Shown here: piece by piece, positions 8,769 to 18,193 of the stretch | How the letters are laid out: each line of letters begins with the position of its first letter | Position numbering within the stretch: the first letter of the stretch is position 1 | Assembly: GCF_000818395.1 (NCBI RefSeq) | Contig: NZ_JWJG01000028.1 | Location: 3,614,303 to 3,678,302 of the forward strand | DNA from: Noviherbaspirillum autotrophicum | GTDB taxonomy: Bacteria; Pseudomonadota; Gammaproteobacteria; Burkholderiales; Burkholderiaceae_D | DNA length: 64,000 nt | Direction: 5' to 3' | Notes under the pieces: generated by a model | Told to the model about the DNA's origin: nothing | Seen by the model: only the letters and a program-made list of their open reading frames with translations | Databases searched by the model: none | Position numbers and translations under genes: made by a program

Positions 8769-9334
8769 AGGGTGATTCCTTTGGCTCGCAATGCCAGGGC
8801 CAATGCATGTGTGGCGCGAGAACAGTGGGTTTTTACGCTGCCCTCGGAGCATCCCATCGCTGCAGCCGTTTCGGCTACATCCATATCTTGCCAATAACGC
8901 ATAAGGAAGGCTTCCCGTTGACGGGCGGGCAGCTTTTGTACTTCCGCTTCGATCGCAGCCAAAACTTGTTGGCGCTCCACCTTGTCAGCGCTCGATTCTG
9001 CTGCGAGCGAACCTTCTTCCGACTCGAATGTTTCTAATAAATCAAAATTTTCACCGTCGTCCGTGTCATTGCCGATGCCGGAGAACAGACTGACCCAGGT
9101 ACTGCGTACCTTTTCGCGCCGAAAATAGTCATGAATCGTGTTTTGCAGTATTCGCTGAAACAGGAGTGGCAGTTCAGCGGCTGGCTTGTCCCCGTATTTT
9201 TCGGCGAGCTTGATCATCGCGTCCTGAACAATGTCCAGGGCGGCTTCATCCTTGCGGACCGCATAAACCGCCTGTTTAAAGGCGCGGCGTTCCACGTTTT
9301 CCAAAAAATCGGAAAGTTCTTTTTCAGTTGCCAT
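8765..9334 (-). CDS. ECF-type RNA polymerase sigma factor
   Basis: A 189-residue sigma-70 family protein of the ECF class. Region 2 lies at about 15-80 (DIVQDAMIKLAEKY, then RILQNTIHDYFRREK for the -10 element). The linker is long and acidic (about 88-120). Region 4 is at about 125-185 (LPARQREAFLMRYWQDM, then EGSVKTHCSRA for the -35 element). The ATG at 9334 begins MATEKELSDFLE; the 63 extra upstream codons are not sigma-like. It is the first gene of a cluster with DUF3619, DUF3106 and RDD genes. Target promoters unknown. Confidence 0.9.
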   Translation of the reverse strand: MATEKELSDFLENVERRAFKQAVYAVRKDEAALDIVQDAMIKLAEKYGDKPAAELPLLFQRILQNTIHDYFRREKVRSTWVSLFSGIGNDTDDGENFDLLETFESEEGSLAAESSADKVERQQVLAAIEAEVQKLPARQREAFLMRYWQDMDVAETAAAMGCSEGSVKTHCSRATHALALALRAKGITL

Positions 9335-9843
9335 GCGAGGTGGCGGGTTGTCTTTGGGCCGCCAATGGTAAGCGATCAGGGGAGTTAGAGGCTGTCGAAT
9401 GTTGTTCTTCAAAACTGTGCGCATGCTAGCAAAAAAGGCCGTTGCTGTGGGTATTTTTTGGCTTAATGCGCTTGATTTCAAAAGGTTTTGGACGAATTTG
9501 ACTTGACCAAAATGGTGCAACACATTAACGTATCATTCCCTTCTCACCCGTGAAGGATAGTCTTTTCGTGCGGCCCAAGATGCCGCTTTTCGATCAGGCG
9601 CGCTTCAACATTTGAAAGCTGTTTGCTCTAACCCACGCCACAAGCGTGAGAAAACCGTATCGGATCTTCAGTATTCCGGCTGAACGAGTCGCGTTTAGCG
9701 TCGCTTCGAACCGCATCTACGGATGTGCGCCGAACTGCCGTGACCGCACAAGAAAGGGATGCCCCAAGAACTGTCGTTTCGTACGATTTCGCCAGGAGAG
9801 AGCATCCGATCAATCTCCAATGGACCTTGAAAGGAACCTAGCA
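9335..9843. other. Divergent control region between the ECF sigma gene and ilvB
   Basis: About 510 bp without a supported gene, carrying the promoters for both directions. A 13-codon frame at 9512-9553 (MVQHINVSFPSHP) is followed by a small GC-rich hairpin with a TTTT tract (9570-9590). This could be an ilvB leader, but only three of 13 residues are branched-chain, so it is not claimed. The ilvB ribosome-binding site is AAAGGA at 9830-9835. Confidence 0.4.
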
Positions 9844-11565
9844 ATGAGTATCGAACTGACAGGCGCGGAAATCGTCGTGCGCTGTTTAGCCGAAGAGGGC
9901 GTCGAGCACGTGTTCGGCTATCCCGGCGGCGCAGTGCTCTACATCTACGACGCAATCTTCAATCAAGACAAATTCCAGCATATCCTGGTGCGCCACGAAC
10001 AAGCGGCGATCCATGCGGCAGACGCGTATTCGCGCAGCTCGCAGAAAGTTGGCGTCGCCATTGTGACTTCTGGCCCTGGCGTGACGAATGCGGTCACAGG
10101 CTTGGCTACCGCTTACATGGATTCGGTGCCGATGGTCGTGATCTCCGGCCAGGTGCCTACGAACGCAATCGGCCAGGACGCCTTCCAGGAATGCGACACC
10201 GTGGGCATCACCCGCCCGTGCGTGAAGCACAACTTCCTCGTCAAGGACATCAAGGACTTGGCCTCGACGATGAAGAAAGCCTTCTACATCGCCACTACGG
10301 GCCGTCCGGGACCGGTGCTAGTCGATATTCCGAAGGATATCTCGATGCACAAATGCGCATTCGAGTATCCGAAAGAAGTCGAAATGCGCTCTTACAAGCC
10401 GGTCGACAAGGGGCACTCAGGTCAGATTCGCAAGGCCGTTCAGCTGTTGCTGTCCGCCGAGCGTCCGATGATTTATACCGGCGGTGGCGTCATCCTGGCC
10501 AACGCATCGGCAGAATTGAACAAGCTGGTCGACAAGCTCGGCTACCCATGCACGAACACATTGATGGGCCTCGGTGCATACAAGGCTTCGAGCGACAAAT
10601 TCGTCGGCATGCCCGGCATGCATGGCACATATGAAGCCAACATGGCGATGCAGCATTGCGATGTGATGATCGCGATTGGTGCACGTTTCGACGATCGCGT
10701 GATCGGCAATCCGAAGCACTTTGCGACGCATCCGCGCAAGATCATCCATATCGATATCGACCCGTCGTCGATTTCCAAGCGCGTCAAGGTCGACATTCCG
10801 ATCGTCGGCAACGTGAAAGATGTACTGCAGGAATTGCTCTCGCAGCTCGACGCTGCCGAAACTGCCGCCAAGCCGAATGCGCCGGCGCTGGCCGCGTGGT
10901 GGCGTCAGATCAACGAGTGGCGCGGCCGCGAGTGCTTGAAATATGCAACGTCCGATGACGTGATCAAGCCGCAGTCCGTGGTCGAGAAACTGTGGGAAGT
11001 GACCAAGGGCGATGCCTTCATTACGTCCGACGTCGGTCAGCATCAGATGTGGGCGGCGCAGTACTACCGTTTCGACAAGCCGCGCCGCTGGATCAATTCC
11101 GGTGGCCTGGGAACCATGGGCGTGGGCCTTCCGTATGCAATGGGCGTACAAATGGCCAATCCTGGTGCTACCGTCGCCTGCGTTACCGGCGAAGCATCGA
11201 TCCAGATGTGCATCCAAGAGCTCGCCACTTGCAAGCAGTATCACCTGACTCCGAAGATCATACTTCTGAACAACCGCTTCCTTGGCATGGTGCGCCAGTG
11301 GCAGCAGATCGATTACGGTTCGCGCTATTCCGAGTCGTACATGGACTCTCTGCCTGATTTCAACAAGCTCGCAGAATCGTTTGGCCATGTCGGGATGAAG
11401 ATAGAGAAGCCGGGCGATGTCGAAGGTGCGCTGAAAGAAGCATTCGGCATGAAGGACAAGCTCGTGTTCATGAACTTCATTACGGATCAAACCGAAAACG
11501 TCTGGCCGATGGTGAAAGCTGGCAAAGGCTTGACTGAAATGCTCTTGGGTTCGGAGGATCTGTAA
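9844..11565 (+). CDS. ilvB: Acetolactate synthase, large (catalytic) subunit
   Basis: A 573-residue ThDP-dependent acetohydroxyacid synthase (ilvB/ilvI class). It condenses two pyruvates, or pyruvate and 2-oxobutyrate, in the first common step to valine, leucine and isoleucine. The catalytic Glu is E52 in VRHEQAAIH, after VFGYPGGAV. The usual GDG-S cofactor motif near residue 445 is TGEASIQM, followed by LLNN. The frame is open from a GTG at 9646, but homologues begin at MSIELTGAEIVV and AAAGGA lies just before 9844, so that start was chosen. It overlaps ilvH by one base (TAATG). Confidence 0.96.
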   Translation: MSIELTGAEIVVRCLAEEGVEHVFGYPGGAVLYIYDAIFNQDKFQHILVRHEQAAIHAADAYSRSSQKVGVAIVTSGPGVTNAVTGLATAYMDSVPMVVISGQVPTNAIGQDAFQECDTVGITRPCVKHNFLVKDIKDLASTMKKAFYIATTGRPGPVLVDIPKDISMHKCAFEYPKEVEMRSYKPVDKGHSGQIRKAVQLLLSAERPMIYTGGGVILANASAELNKLVDKLGYPCTNTLMGLGAYKASSDKFVGMPGMHGTYEANMAMQHCDVMIAIGARFDDRVIGNPKHFATHPRKIIHIDIDPSSISKRVKVDIPIVGNVKDVLQELLSQLDAAETAAKPNAPALAAWWRQINEWRGRECLKYATSDDVIKPQSVVEKLWEVTKGDAFITSDVGQHQMWAAQYYRFDKPRRWINSGGLGTMGVGLPYAMGVQMANPGATVACVTGEASIQMCIQELATCKQYHLTPKIILLNNRFLGMVRQWQQIDYGSRYSESYMDSLPDFNKLAESFGHVGMKIEKPGDVEGALKEAFGMKDKLVFMNFITDQTENVWPMVKAGKGLTEMLLGSEDL

Positions 11566-12056
11566 TGCGTCATATCATTTCTGTATTGCTTGAGAATGAA
11601 GCGGGAGCATTGTCGCGCGTGGTGGCATTGTTTTCGGCGCGCGGCTACAACATTGAGACCCTGACCGTAGCCCCAACGGAAGACGTGACCCTGTCGCGCA
11701 TGACTATCGTCACGACGGGATCGGATGACGTGATCGAGCAGATTACCAAGCATCTGAATCGCCTCATCGAAGTCGTGAAGGTGGTCGACCTGACCGAAGG
11801 CGCGCATATCGAGCGCGAACTCATGCTCATCAAGGTGCGCGCTGTGGGCAAGGAGCGCGAAGAAATGAAGCGCACTGCCGACATTTTCCGTGGTCGTATC
11901 ATCGACGTTACCGAGAAAACGTACACGATCGAACTGACGGGTAATAAGTCCAAGCTCGACGCCTTCATCGAGTCGATCGATCGTACCGCGATTCTGGAAA
12001 CCGTCCGTACGGGCGGTTCCGGCATCGGGCGCGGCGAGCGCATTCTCAAAGTTTAA
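11565..12056 (+). CDS. ilvH: Acetolactate synthase, small (regulatory) subunit
   Basis: A 163-residue regulatory subunit. An N-terminal ACT domain (about 1-78; MRHIISVLLENEAGALSRVV) binds valine for feedback inhibition. The C-terminal ACT-like half has the conserved ELTG and GRGERILKV end. It activates the IlvB subunit, to which it is translationally coupled by the TAATG overlap. Length is usual for the family. Confidence 0.96.
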   Translation: MRHIISVLLENEAGALSRVVALFSARGYNIETLTVAPTEDVTLSRMTIVTTGSDDVIEQITKHLNRLIEVVKVVDLTEGAHIERELMLIKVRAVGKEREEMKRTADIFRGRIIDVTEKTYTIELTGNKSKLDAFIESIDRTAILETVRTGGSGIGRGERILKV

Positions 12057-12082
12057 TAAACCAGTTCCAAGCAATTAAATAA

Positions 12083-13120
<1,038 letters not shown>

Positions 13121-13174
13121 ATTCGGCTTTGCGCTTGCCCTGTGATCAATGCGATCATGCGGGTTAAGTAAAAT

Positions 13175-13208
13175 AAATGGGGCGTACACAATGTGTCGCC
13201 CCATTTTT
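13175..13208 (+). terminator. Strong terminator of the ilvBHC operon
   Basis: Inverted repeat AAATGGGGCG (13175-13184) with CGCCCCATTT (13197-13206), extended inside by ACAC/GTGT around an AAT loop, followed by a T-tract. The hairpin contains a possible upstream start of the next frame (13177), which argues against using that start. Confidence 0.9.
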
Positions 13209-13287
13209 GTTTCGGCTGCAACTTCCGCTTCGAGACTTGCTGCGTGGTTTGTCTCTTGCCGGAATGTCACTATCTGGGAGGATGCAA

Positions 13288-14037
13288 ATGTCAAAATTTA
13301 GGAGTGCGGTATTGGCGACGCTGATCTGCTGTGCAATGAGCGGTGCCTTCGCACAGGCAGTAATGCAGACATCAGGTGCGCTAGTCATCGTTCCAGCTGT
13401 CGGGGAGGTCAGGCATCTTAACGACGAAGCGCACGCTACGTTGATGATCGAGGAGCAGGACAAGGATAAGGCTGCGGCGGCTTCGCGCGTCAATCAAAAA
13501 ATGAAGCAGGGTATTGATCTCATCAAGCGGGAAGATCCTCAGGCGATATTGCAAACGCGCGGTTACTATACCTACCCGGTATATGCAGACGAGCAGATAC
13601 CAAGGCCGGCCGGGAAGGCGCGTCAGCCGGTTGGGTGGCGTGTTGGGCACTATCTGGAGCTGACTACAAACAATATCAATGGATTGCCGAATACAATCGC
13701 GTCCGCTCAACGCATTCTGGCGCTCAACGGGTTGTATTTCGGTTTGAGTGAAAACGCTGCAAAAAAGATGGAAGAGCAGCGTATTGCCGCCGCCTATCGG
13801 AATCTGACGGATCGAATCGCGGCAATTGCCAAGACAATGGGGCGGAACTTGTCGGATGCGGTGCTGGATACAGTAGACTTCGAGGTCTCTGGCGCTTACG
13901 CGCCGCAGCAGGATATGCGTGCGGCAAAAACGATGATGTCTGCAGCTGCGTCGGCCGAGCGCGTTGAAGAACCAAGTTTTGAGCCTGGCGAGACAACATT
14001 GAGCATGCGCGTGGTTGGCAAGGTTAGGTTCAAGTGA
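13288..14037 (+). CDS. Exported SIMPL (DUF541) domain protein
   Basis: A 249-residue protein with a signal peptide (MSKFRSAVLATLICC, cleavage near GAFAQA). A SIMPL/DUF541 domain covers most of the rest, recognised by NQKMKQGIDLIKRE, TRGYYTYPVY and VGWRVGHYLELTTNN. Family members are periplasmic or surface proteins of poorly known function. The ATG at 13288 has GGGAGG six bases upstream; ATG 13282 is too close to it, and 13177 lies inside the ilvC terminator. It occupies the place where psd (phosphatidylserine decarboxylase) often precedes pssA in related genomes. Confidence 0.85.
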   Translation: MSKFRSAVLATLICCAMSGAFAQAVMQTSGALVIVPAVGEVRHLNDEAHATLMIEEQDKDKAAAASRVNQKMKQGIDLIKREDPQAILQTRGYYTYPVYADEQIPRPAGKARQPVGWRVGHYLELTTNNINGLPNTIASAQRILALNGLYFGLSENAAKKMEEQRIAAAYRNLTDRIAAIAKTMGRNLSDAVLDTVDFEVSGAYAPQQDMRAAKTMMSAAASAERVEEPSFEPGETTLSMRVVGKVRFK

Positions 14038-14246
14038 GACGGATGCTGGACAATTCGGGGGTTACATTTGCTTGTTGCTCGACTAGAATAGCCACGCCTT
14101 TAGTATTTCATTATCAAACGGAGCGAAGTTGAATAATTGTCCGTGCACTAACATCGCGCATGAGGATCGGCCACTTTTGGAGAGTTTGACTGGAATTGAT
14201 TCTGGCCGGGATGTTCTCATTGCATCATCATTGAAGCGGAATAAGC

Positions 14247-15125
14247 ATGGCAACATTTAATCGTCGTAAAGCGAAAAGCAATACCGGAACATTTCCCAAG
14301 GGTGCGCATTTGAAGCGTGCCTTGCACCATACGCCGCTGGCAGATCAGATTCCGCCGTCGGCACCAACCTTGCGCCGGCGCGGCATCTATTTACTGCCGA
14401 ACGCCTTCACGACTGCGAACCTGTTTTGCGGATTTTTTGCGATCGTGATGGCAATGAACCTCAAGTTCGATTTCGCATCCATCGCGATTTTTGCCGCGAT
14501 GCTGCTCGATAGCGTTGATGGGCGTGTGGCGCGACTTACCAATACCCAGAGTGAGTTCGGTGCGCAGTACGACAGTTTGTCCGATATGTTGTCGTTCGGT
14601 GCGGCGCCGGCGCTAGTAGTCTATGAATGGTCGTTGCGTGGCATGGGCAAACTTGGATGGCTGGCTGCGTTTGTCTATTGCGCCGGAGCGGCGTTGCGCC
14701 TGGCGCGTTTCAATACCAACATTGGCGTCGTCGACAAGCGCTATTTCCAGGGGTTGCCTAGTCCGGCTGCAGCGGCGCTGGTGACGGGATTTGTCTGGCT
14801 GATGGATGACTTGCGCTTCACCGGTCTGGAGTTGAGCTGGTATGCCTGGGCGATTACCTTGTATGCCGGCTTGACGATGGTGACGAACGTGCCGTTTTAC
14901 AGTTTCAAGGAAGTGAACTTCCGCAAGTCGGTGCCATTTATTGCCATTTTTCTGATCGTGCTGGTGTTCGTTCTCATTTCGAGCGATCCGCCCAAAGTGC
15001 TGTTTGGCATGTTCGTGTTGTACGGGTTGTCTGGTTATGTCGTTTATTTCTGGCGGCTGGCAAAAGGCAAGCCGGTCAGTATCGTCGAGACGACGGAAGG
15101 TCATACCCCGGACGGAAAGGAATAA
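14247..15125 (+). CDS. pssA: CDP-diacylglycerol--serine O-phosphatidyltransferase
   Basis: A 292-residue integral membrane enzyme of the CDP-alcohol phosphatidyltransferase family, making phosphatidylserine. The metal and substrate motif is complete: D88-x2-D91-G-x2-A-R96-x8-G105-x3-D109-x3-D113. About six to eight membrane helices follow an unusual basic, soluble N-terminus of some 45 residues (MATFNRRKAKSN). Its product normally feeds phosphatidylserine decarboxylase, whose gene is not in this window. The 209-bp upstream gap holds a possible promoter (TTACAT, 16 bp, TAGAAT ending at 14089). Confidence 0.94.
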   Translation: MATFNRRKAKSNTGTFPKGAHLKRALHHTPLADQIPPSAPTLRRRGIYLLPNAFTTANLFCGFFAIVMAMNLKFDFASIAIFAAMLLDSVDGRVARLTNTQSEFGAQYDSLSDMLSFGAAPALVVYEWSLRGMGKLGWLAAFVYCAGAALRLARFNTNIGVVDKRYFQGLPSPAAAALVTGFVWLMDDLRFTGLELSWYAWAITLYAGLTMVTNVPFYSFKEVNFRKSVPFIAIFLIVLVFVLISSDPPKVLFGMFVLYGLSGYVVYFWRLAKGKPVSIVETTEGHTPDGKE

Positions 15126-15214
15126 TGGTCTTTGGTTTCCGGTAGCTGCCTACCCCGCGGCTGCCGGATGCATGCCGGAACGGGCTCTGGAAAATCTGCT
15201 GGATTATCAGGTAG

Positions 15215-15243
15215 TTGCACTTTTCCACAATTCCGCTTATAGT
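15215..15243 (+). promoter_or_regulatory. Probable promoter of the leuA leader
   Basis: TTGCAC (15215-15220), a 17-bp spacer and TATAGT (15238-15243). The expected start point is about seven bases further on, at 15250, exactly the A of the leader ATG, implying a leaderless transcript. Spacing is ideal; the -35 box matches consensus at three positions. Confidence 0.6.
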
Positions 15244-15249
15244 TTTTCC

Positions 15250-15333
15250 ATGTCTCGCGAAATCCACATTTCCGCATCCGCATCTTTCAGCAGCTTCCTG
15301 CTAGGCCTGCTGCCGCCGCTACTAGTGCGTTAA
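15250..15333 (+). CDS. Probable leuA leader peptide, leucine-rich and leaderless
   Basis: A 27-codon frame, ATG to TAA, ending 119 bp before leuA. Its C-terminal part reads FLLGLLPPLLVR: six leucines in the last eleven residues, in three pairs, and three of the six codons are CTA, a rare leucine codon in the surrounding genes. This is the hallmark of an attenuation control peptide, in which ribosome stalling at scarce charged tRNA-Leu changes folding of the downstream RNA. No Shine-Dalgarno sequence precedes the ATG, but a promoter would place +1 at the ATG. The perfect palindrome GCGTTAACGC (15328-15337) spans the stop. A U-tract terminator was not found in 15334-15452, so the mechanism downstream is open. 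Confidence 0.7.
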   Translation: MSREIHISASASFSSFLLGLLPPLLVR

Positions 15334-15452
15334 CGCGCGCTAAATCCCATTTCCCACAATTCGTGTCGTGTCCGGCCCATGTTGAAGAATGCAAGGGCGG
15401 GCCAGATACCATTTAGAACCGATCCGATTACCGACTTCCTGAGGAGTGCAGC
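15334..15452 (+). promoter_or_regulatory. leuA leader RNA downstream of the leader peptide
   Basis: This 119-bp stretch separates the leader stop from leuA. It contains a pairing of GGCCC (15374-15378) with GGGCC (15399-15403) and ends in the strong leuA ribosome-binding site GAGGAG (15441-15446). No run of T follows the pairing, so control may act by Rho or by access to the leuA start rather than by an intrinsic terminator. Confidence 0.4.
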
Positions 15453-16991
15453 ATGGCCGACAAACTGATTATTTTCGACACCACTTTGCGCGACGGCGAA
15501 CAATCGCCAGGCGCCTCGATGACCAAGGATGAAAAGATCCGCATCGCTAAGCAGTTGGAGCGGCTGCGGGTGGATGTGATCGAAGCCGGTTTTGCAGCCG
15601 CCTCTCCTGGTGATTTCGAAGCAATCAAGGCGATTGCGGGAATCATCAAGGATTCCACCGTCTGTTCGCTGTCGCGCGCCAATGATCGCGACATTTCGCG
15701 TGCGGCGGAGGCGCTTGCCCCGGCAGCCAGGAAGCGTATCCATACTTTCATTGCAACCTCGCCGCTGCACATGGAAAAGAAGCTGCGCATGACCCCGGAC
15801 CAGGTTTTCGAGCAGGCTAAGCTGGCGGTTCGTTTTGCCCGGCAATTTACTGACGACATCGAATTCAGCCCGGAAGACGGCAGCCGTTCCGATATGGATT
15901 TCCTGTGCCGCGTGATCGAGGCGGTGATCAATGAAGGTGCGCGGACGATCAATTTTGCCGATACGGTTGGATATGGCGTGCCTGAGTTGTACGGCAACAT
16001 GATCAAGACACTGCGCGAACGTATTCCGAATTCCGACAAGGCGATCTGGTCAGTGCACTGTCATAACGATCTGGGAATGGCCGTCGCCAATTCGCTGGCT
16101 GGTGTCAAGATCGGCGGTGCGCGCCAAGTCGAGTGCACGATCAACGGCTTGGGTGAGCGCGCAGGTAACACCGCATTGGAAGAGGTCGTGATGGCGCTGA
16201 AAACGCGCAAGGACTATTTCAATCTCGAATTGGGCATCGACACGACCCAGATCGTGCCGGCGTCCAAACTCGTATCCCAGGTGACCGGTTTTGCGGTGCA
16301 GCCGAACAAGGCTGTAGTGGGGGCCAATGCGTTTGCGCATGCATCCGGTATCCATCAGGATGGCGTGCTGAAAGCGCGCGATACCTATGAAATCATGCGC
16401 GCGGAAGACGTGGGCTGGACGGCCAACAAGATTGTGCTTGGCAAGCTGTCCGGACGCAATGCATTCAAGCAGCGCCTGGAAGAACTCGGCATCGAACTGG
16501 ATTCTGAGGCGGAAGTAAATGCGGCGTTTGCACGTTTCAAGGAATTAGCAGACCGCAAGTCAGATATTTTTGACGAAGATATCATTGCCCTTGTTTCTGA
16601 TGAGCAGCATTCTCATGACAATGAGCACTACCGTTTCGTGTCGCTGTCCCAGCATTCCGAAACCGGTGAAAAGCCGCGTGCGAAGGTGGTGTTCTCTATG
16701 GGGGGCGAAGAAATGGTGTGCGACGGGCAGGGCAATGGGCCTGTCGATGCGACTGTCAATGCGATCGAGTCGCAGGCAAAAAGCGGCGCGGAACTCCTGC
16801 TGTTCTCCGTAAACGCAATTACTACCGGCACGCAATCGCAAGGCGAAGTGACGATGCGCCTCTCCAAGGCTGGACGGATTGTCAATGGTGTCGGCGCTGA
16901 TCCGGATATCGTGGTGGCCTCGGCCAAGGCGTATCTGTCTGCCTTGAATAAGTTGCACTCCAAGTCGGAGAAGCTGAATCCACAGCTCTGA
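15453..16991 (+). CDS. leuA: 2-isopropylmalate synthase
   Basis: A 512-residue enzyme that condenses 2-oxoisovalerate with acetyl-CoA, the committed step to leucine. The catalytic TIM barrel starts with [16 protein letters not shown] (8-23), with metal-binding HCHNDLG-type residues near 204 and GLGERAGN near 233. The C-terminal allosteric domain (about 395-512) binds leucine. GAGGAG lies six bases before the ATG. Expression is probably tuned by the leader peptide upstream. The ilvBHC products supply its substrate. Confidence 0.97.
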   Translation: MADKLIIFDTTLRDGEQSPGASMTKDEKIRIAKQLERLRVDVIEAGFAAASPGDFEAIKAIAGIIKDSTVCSLSRANDRDISRAAEALAPAARKRIHTFIATSPLHMEKKLRMTPDQVFEQAKLAVRFARQFTDDIEFSPEDGSRSDMDFLCRVIEAVINEGARTINFADTVGYGVPELYGNMIKTLRERIPNSDKAIWSVHCHNDLGMAVANSLAGVKIGGARQVECTINGLGERAGNTALEEVVMALKTRKDYFNLELGIDTTQIVPASKLVSQVTGFAVQPNKAVVGANAFAHASGIHQDGVLKARDTYEIMRAEDVGWTANKIVLGKLSGRNAFKQRLEELGIELDSEAEVNAAFARFKELADRKSDIFDEDIIALVSDEQHSHDNEHYRFVSLSQHSETGEKPRAKVVFSMGGEEMVCDGQGNGPVDATVNAIESQAKSGAELLLFSVNAITTGTQSQGEVTMRLSKAGRIVNGVGADPDIVVASAKAYLSALNKLHSKSEKLNPQL

Positions 16992-17011
16992 TTGGAGTGT
17001 AGACATATTAA

Positions 17012-17041
17012 AAGCGCCTGGTCGACACAGGCGCTTTTTCT
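17012..17041. terminator. Terminator between leuA and the BamE-like gene
   Basis: AAAGCGCCTG and its complement CAGGCGCTTT flank a seven-base loop, followed by a T-tract on the plus strand and an A-rich stretch upstream, so it can stop transcription from both convergent genes. Confidence 0.88.
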
Positions 17042-17054
17042 TTCCTGCAGATCC

Positions 17055-17573
17055 TTAGCGGACCCGGAACATTCCGAAAGGAAAGTGTTCATCCGGGTCA
17101 AAGCGCGGATCTGGGCCATTCATCATTTTGCGTACGATGCCTGACCTGTCGAAATGGATGTGCATCAGAGAATTCCAGACGCCGCTTTCCTTGTAAGGAT
17201 AGGACCAGACTTCAAGCTCGCTCAGGCTGAGATAAGAAGTTTCGCTCGGTGCTCCGACCGTGCGTAGAACATCATCCTTGGTGGCTTGGCCAATTTTAAT
17301 TGATGCAAATTTCTGGGAAGTTAAAACCTGCTCAAAAGAAATTACTCTGCTGTCGGGGCCGATGTGCACCATATAGGTTGCTTGTCCCCAAGGACCCTGC
17401 GCATATTCTAGTATATGGTCGCGCCCATCTTGATAGCGATGCGTCGGCTGGCCACGCTTCGCAATGACTTGTTCTTCACTATCTCCAGTGTGGACAGATG
17501 CCGGGATGAGGGCGGAGCAAGCGCACAATAGTGCCAAAAGTCCAGAGGTCAATAGCCGACCGGCAAATTCCAT
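17055..17573 (-). CDS. BamE/SmpA-like outer-membrane lipoprotein
   Basis: A 172-residue predicted lipoprotein. The signal peptide MEFAGRLLTSGLLALLCAC ends in a lipobox (L-C-A-C). The mature part has two BamE/OmlA-like units: the first with SEEQVIAKRGQPTHRY, the second with IGQATKDDVLRTVGAPSE, each followed by a beta hairpin (ILEYAQGPWGQ, LEVWSYPYKESG). True BamE has one unit, so this is a relative of unknown role, perhaps in envelope assembly. The frame opens at 17597, but the ATG at 17573 has GGAG eight bases upstream and begins the signal peptide. Confidence 0.82.
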   Translation of the reverse strand: MEFAGRLLTSGLLALLCACSALIPASVHTGDSEEQVIAKRGQPTHRYQDGRDHILEYAQGPWGQATYMVHIGPDSRVISFEQVLTSQKFASIKIGQATKDDVLRTVGAPSETSYLSLSELEVWSYPYKESGVWNSLMHIHFDRSGIVRKMMNGPDPRFDPDEHFPFGMFRVR

Positions 17574-17612
17574 GATTTCTCCGCTAAAAACATCCAAAAA
17601 CCGCCTAAGTAT

Positions 17613-17641
17613 TTGAATCCCTTCGGCATTTCCTATATACT
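17613..17641 (+). promoter_or_regulatory. Promoter of rpsO-pnp
   Basis: TTGAAT (17613-17618), 17-bp spacer, TATACT (17636-17641): near-consensus sigma-70 boxes with ideal spacing, about 90 bp before rpsO. Divergent from the lipoprotein gene. Confidence 0.75.
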
Positions 17642-17729
17642 GCGCTACTTGGTCAATTTGGCCAAGTTTTTATCAATATGTCACGGTGTACGGGGTCGCG
17701 ACTCCATCCACCGCATGTGAAAGGTAATC

Positions 17730-17999
17730 ATGACAGTCGAAAATATCAACAAGGCCGCCATCATTGCGGACAACGCTCGTGGCACCAACGATACCGGTTC
17801 TCCTGAAGTGCAGGTCGCACTGCTGACCGCCCGTATCAACGAGCTCAACAACCACTTCAAGGCCCACGCCAAGGATCACCACTCCCGCCGCGGCCTGATC
17901 ATGATGGTTAATCGCCGCAAGAGCCTGCTCTCCTACCTGAAGGGCAAGGACGCAAATCGTTATCGCGCCCTGATCGAGAAGCTCGGCCTGCGCAAGTAA
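17730..17999 (+). CDS. rpsO: Ribosomal protein S15
   Basis: An 89-residue protein of standard length with the family signature around [20 protein letters not shown] and the conserved [18 protein letters not shown]15 is a primary 16S rRNA-binding protein that organises the central domain of the 30S subunit. It is first in the usual rpsO-pnp pair, with AAAGG before its ATG. In E. coli it represses its own translation; that is not testable here. Confidence 0.98.
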   Translation: MTVENINKAAIIADNARGTNDTGSPEVQVALLTARINELNNHFKAHAKDHHSRRGLIMMVNRRKSLLSYLKGKDANRYRALIEKLGLRK

Positions 18000-18030
18000 T
18001 TTTTTGCGACATTCGCTCGGTTTATAGCTG

Positions 18031-18065
18031 AAATGCCTGCGTCAGCCTGCTGATGCGGGCATTTT
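18031..18065 (+). terminator. Attenuating terminator between rpsO and pnp
   Basis: A long imperfect stem (AAATGCCTGCGTCAG with CTGATGCGGGCATTTT) around a CCTG loop and a short T-tract. As in other rpsO-pnp operons, it probably lets part of the transcripts continue into pnp. Confidence 0.75.
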
Positions 18066-18193
18066 GCCATTTTGTGGCTTGTATTCGACAGCGATTAAGA
18101 AGTGAAGGTGGCAGGTCATTCGTGATATGCCATCCGTGGTGAGGTGAACGACAGCGCCTGAAAATCTGTCGGCAAAAATAGAAAGGAAACACC

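Noticed and set aside
9512-9590. Short frame plus hairpin upstream of ilvB resembling an attenuator
   Set aside because: Only three of 13 residues are Val or Ile, the stem is 5 bp and a possible -10 box overlaps the frame; much weaker than the leuA case.
10417-11490. 357-codon minus-strand frame inside ilvB
   Set aside because: Antisense to the catalytic part of ilvB, with no start signal and no family match.
13177-13287. Upstream start extending the SIMPL protein by 37 residues
   Set aside because: That start lies inside the ilvC terminator hairpin, and the internal ATG at 13288 has a good ribosome-binding site and begins a signal peptide.
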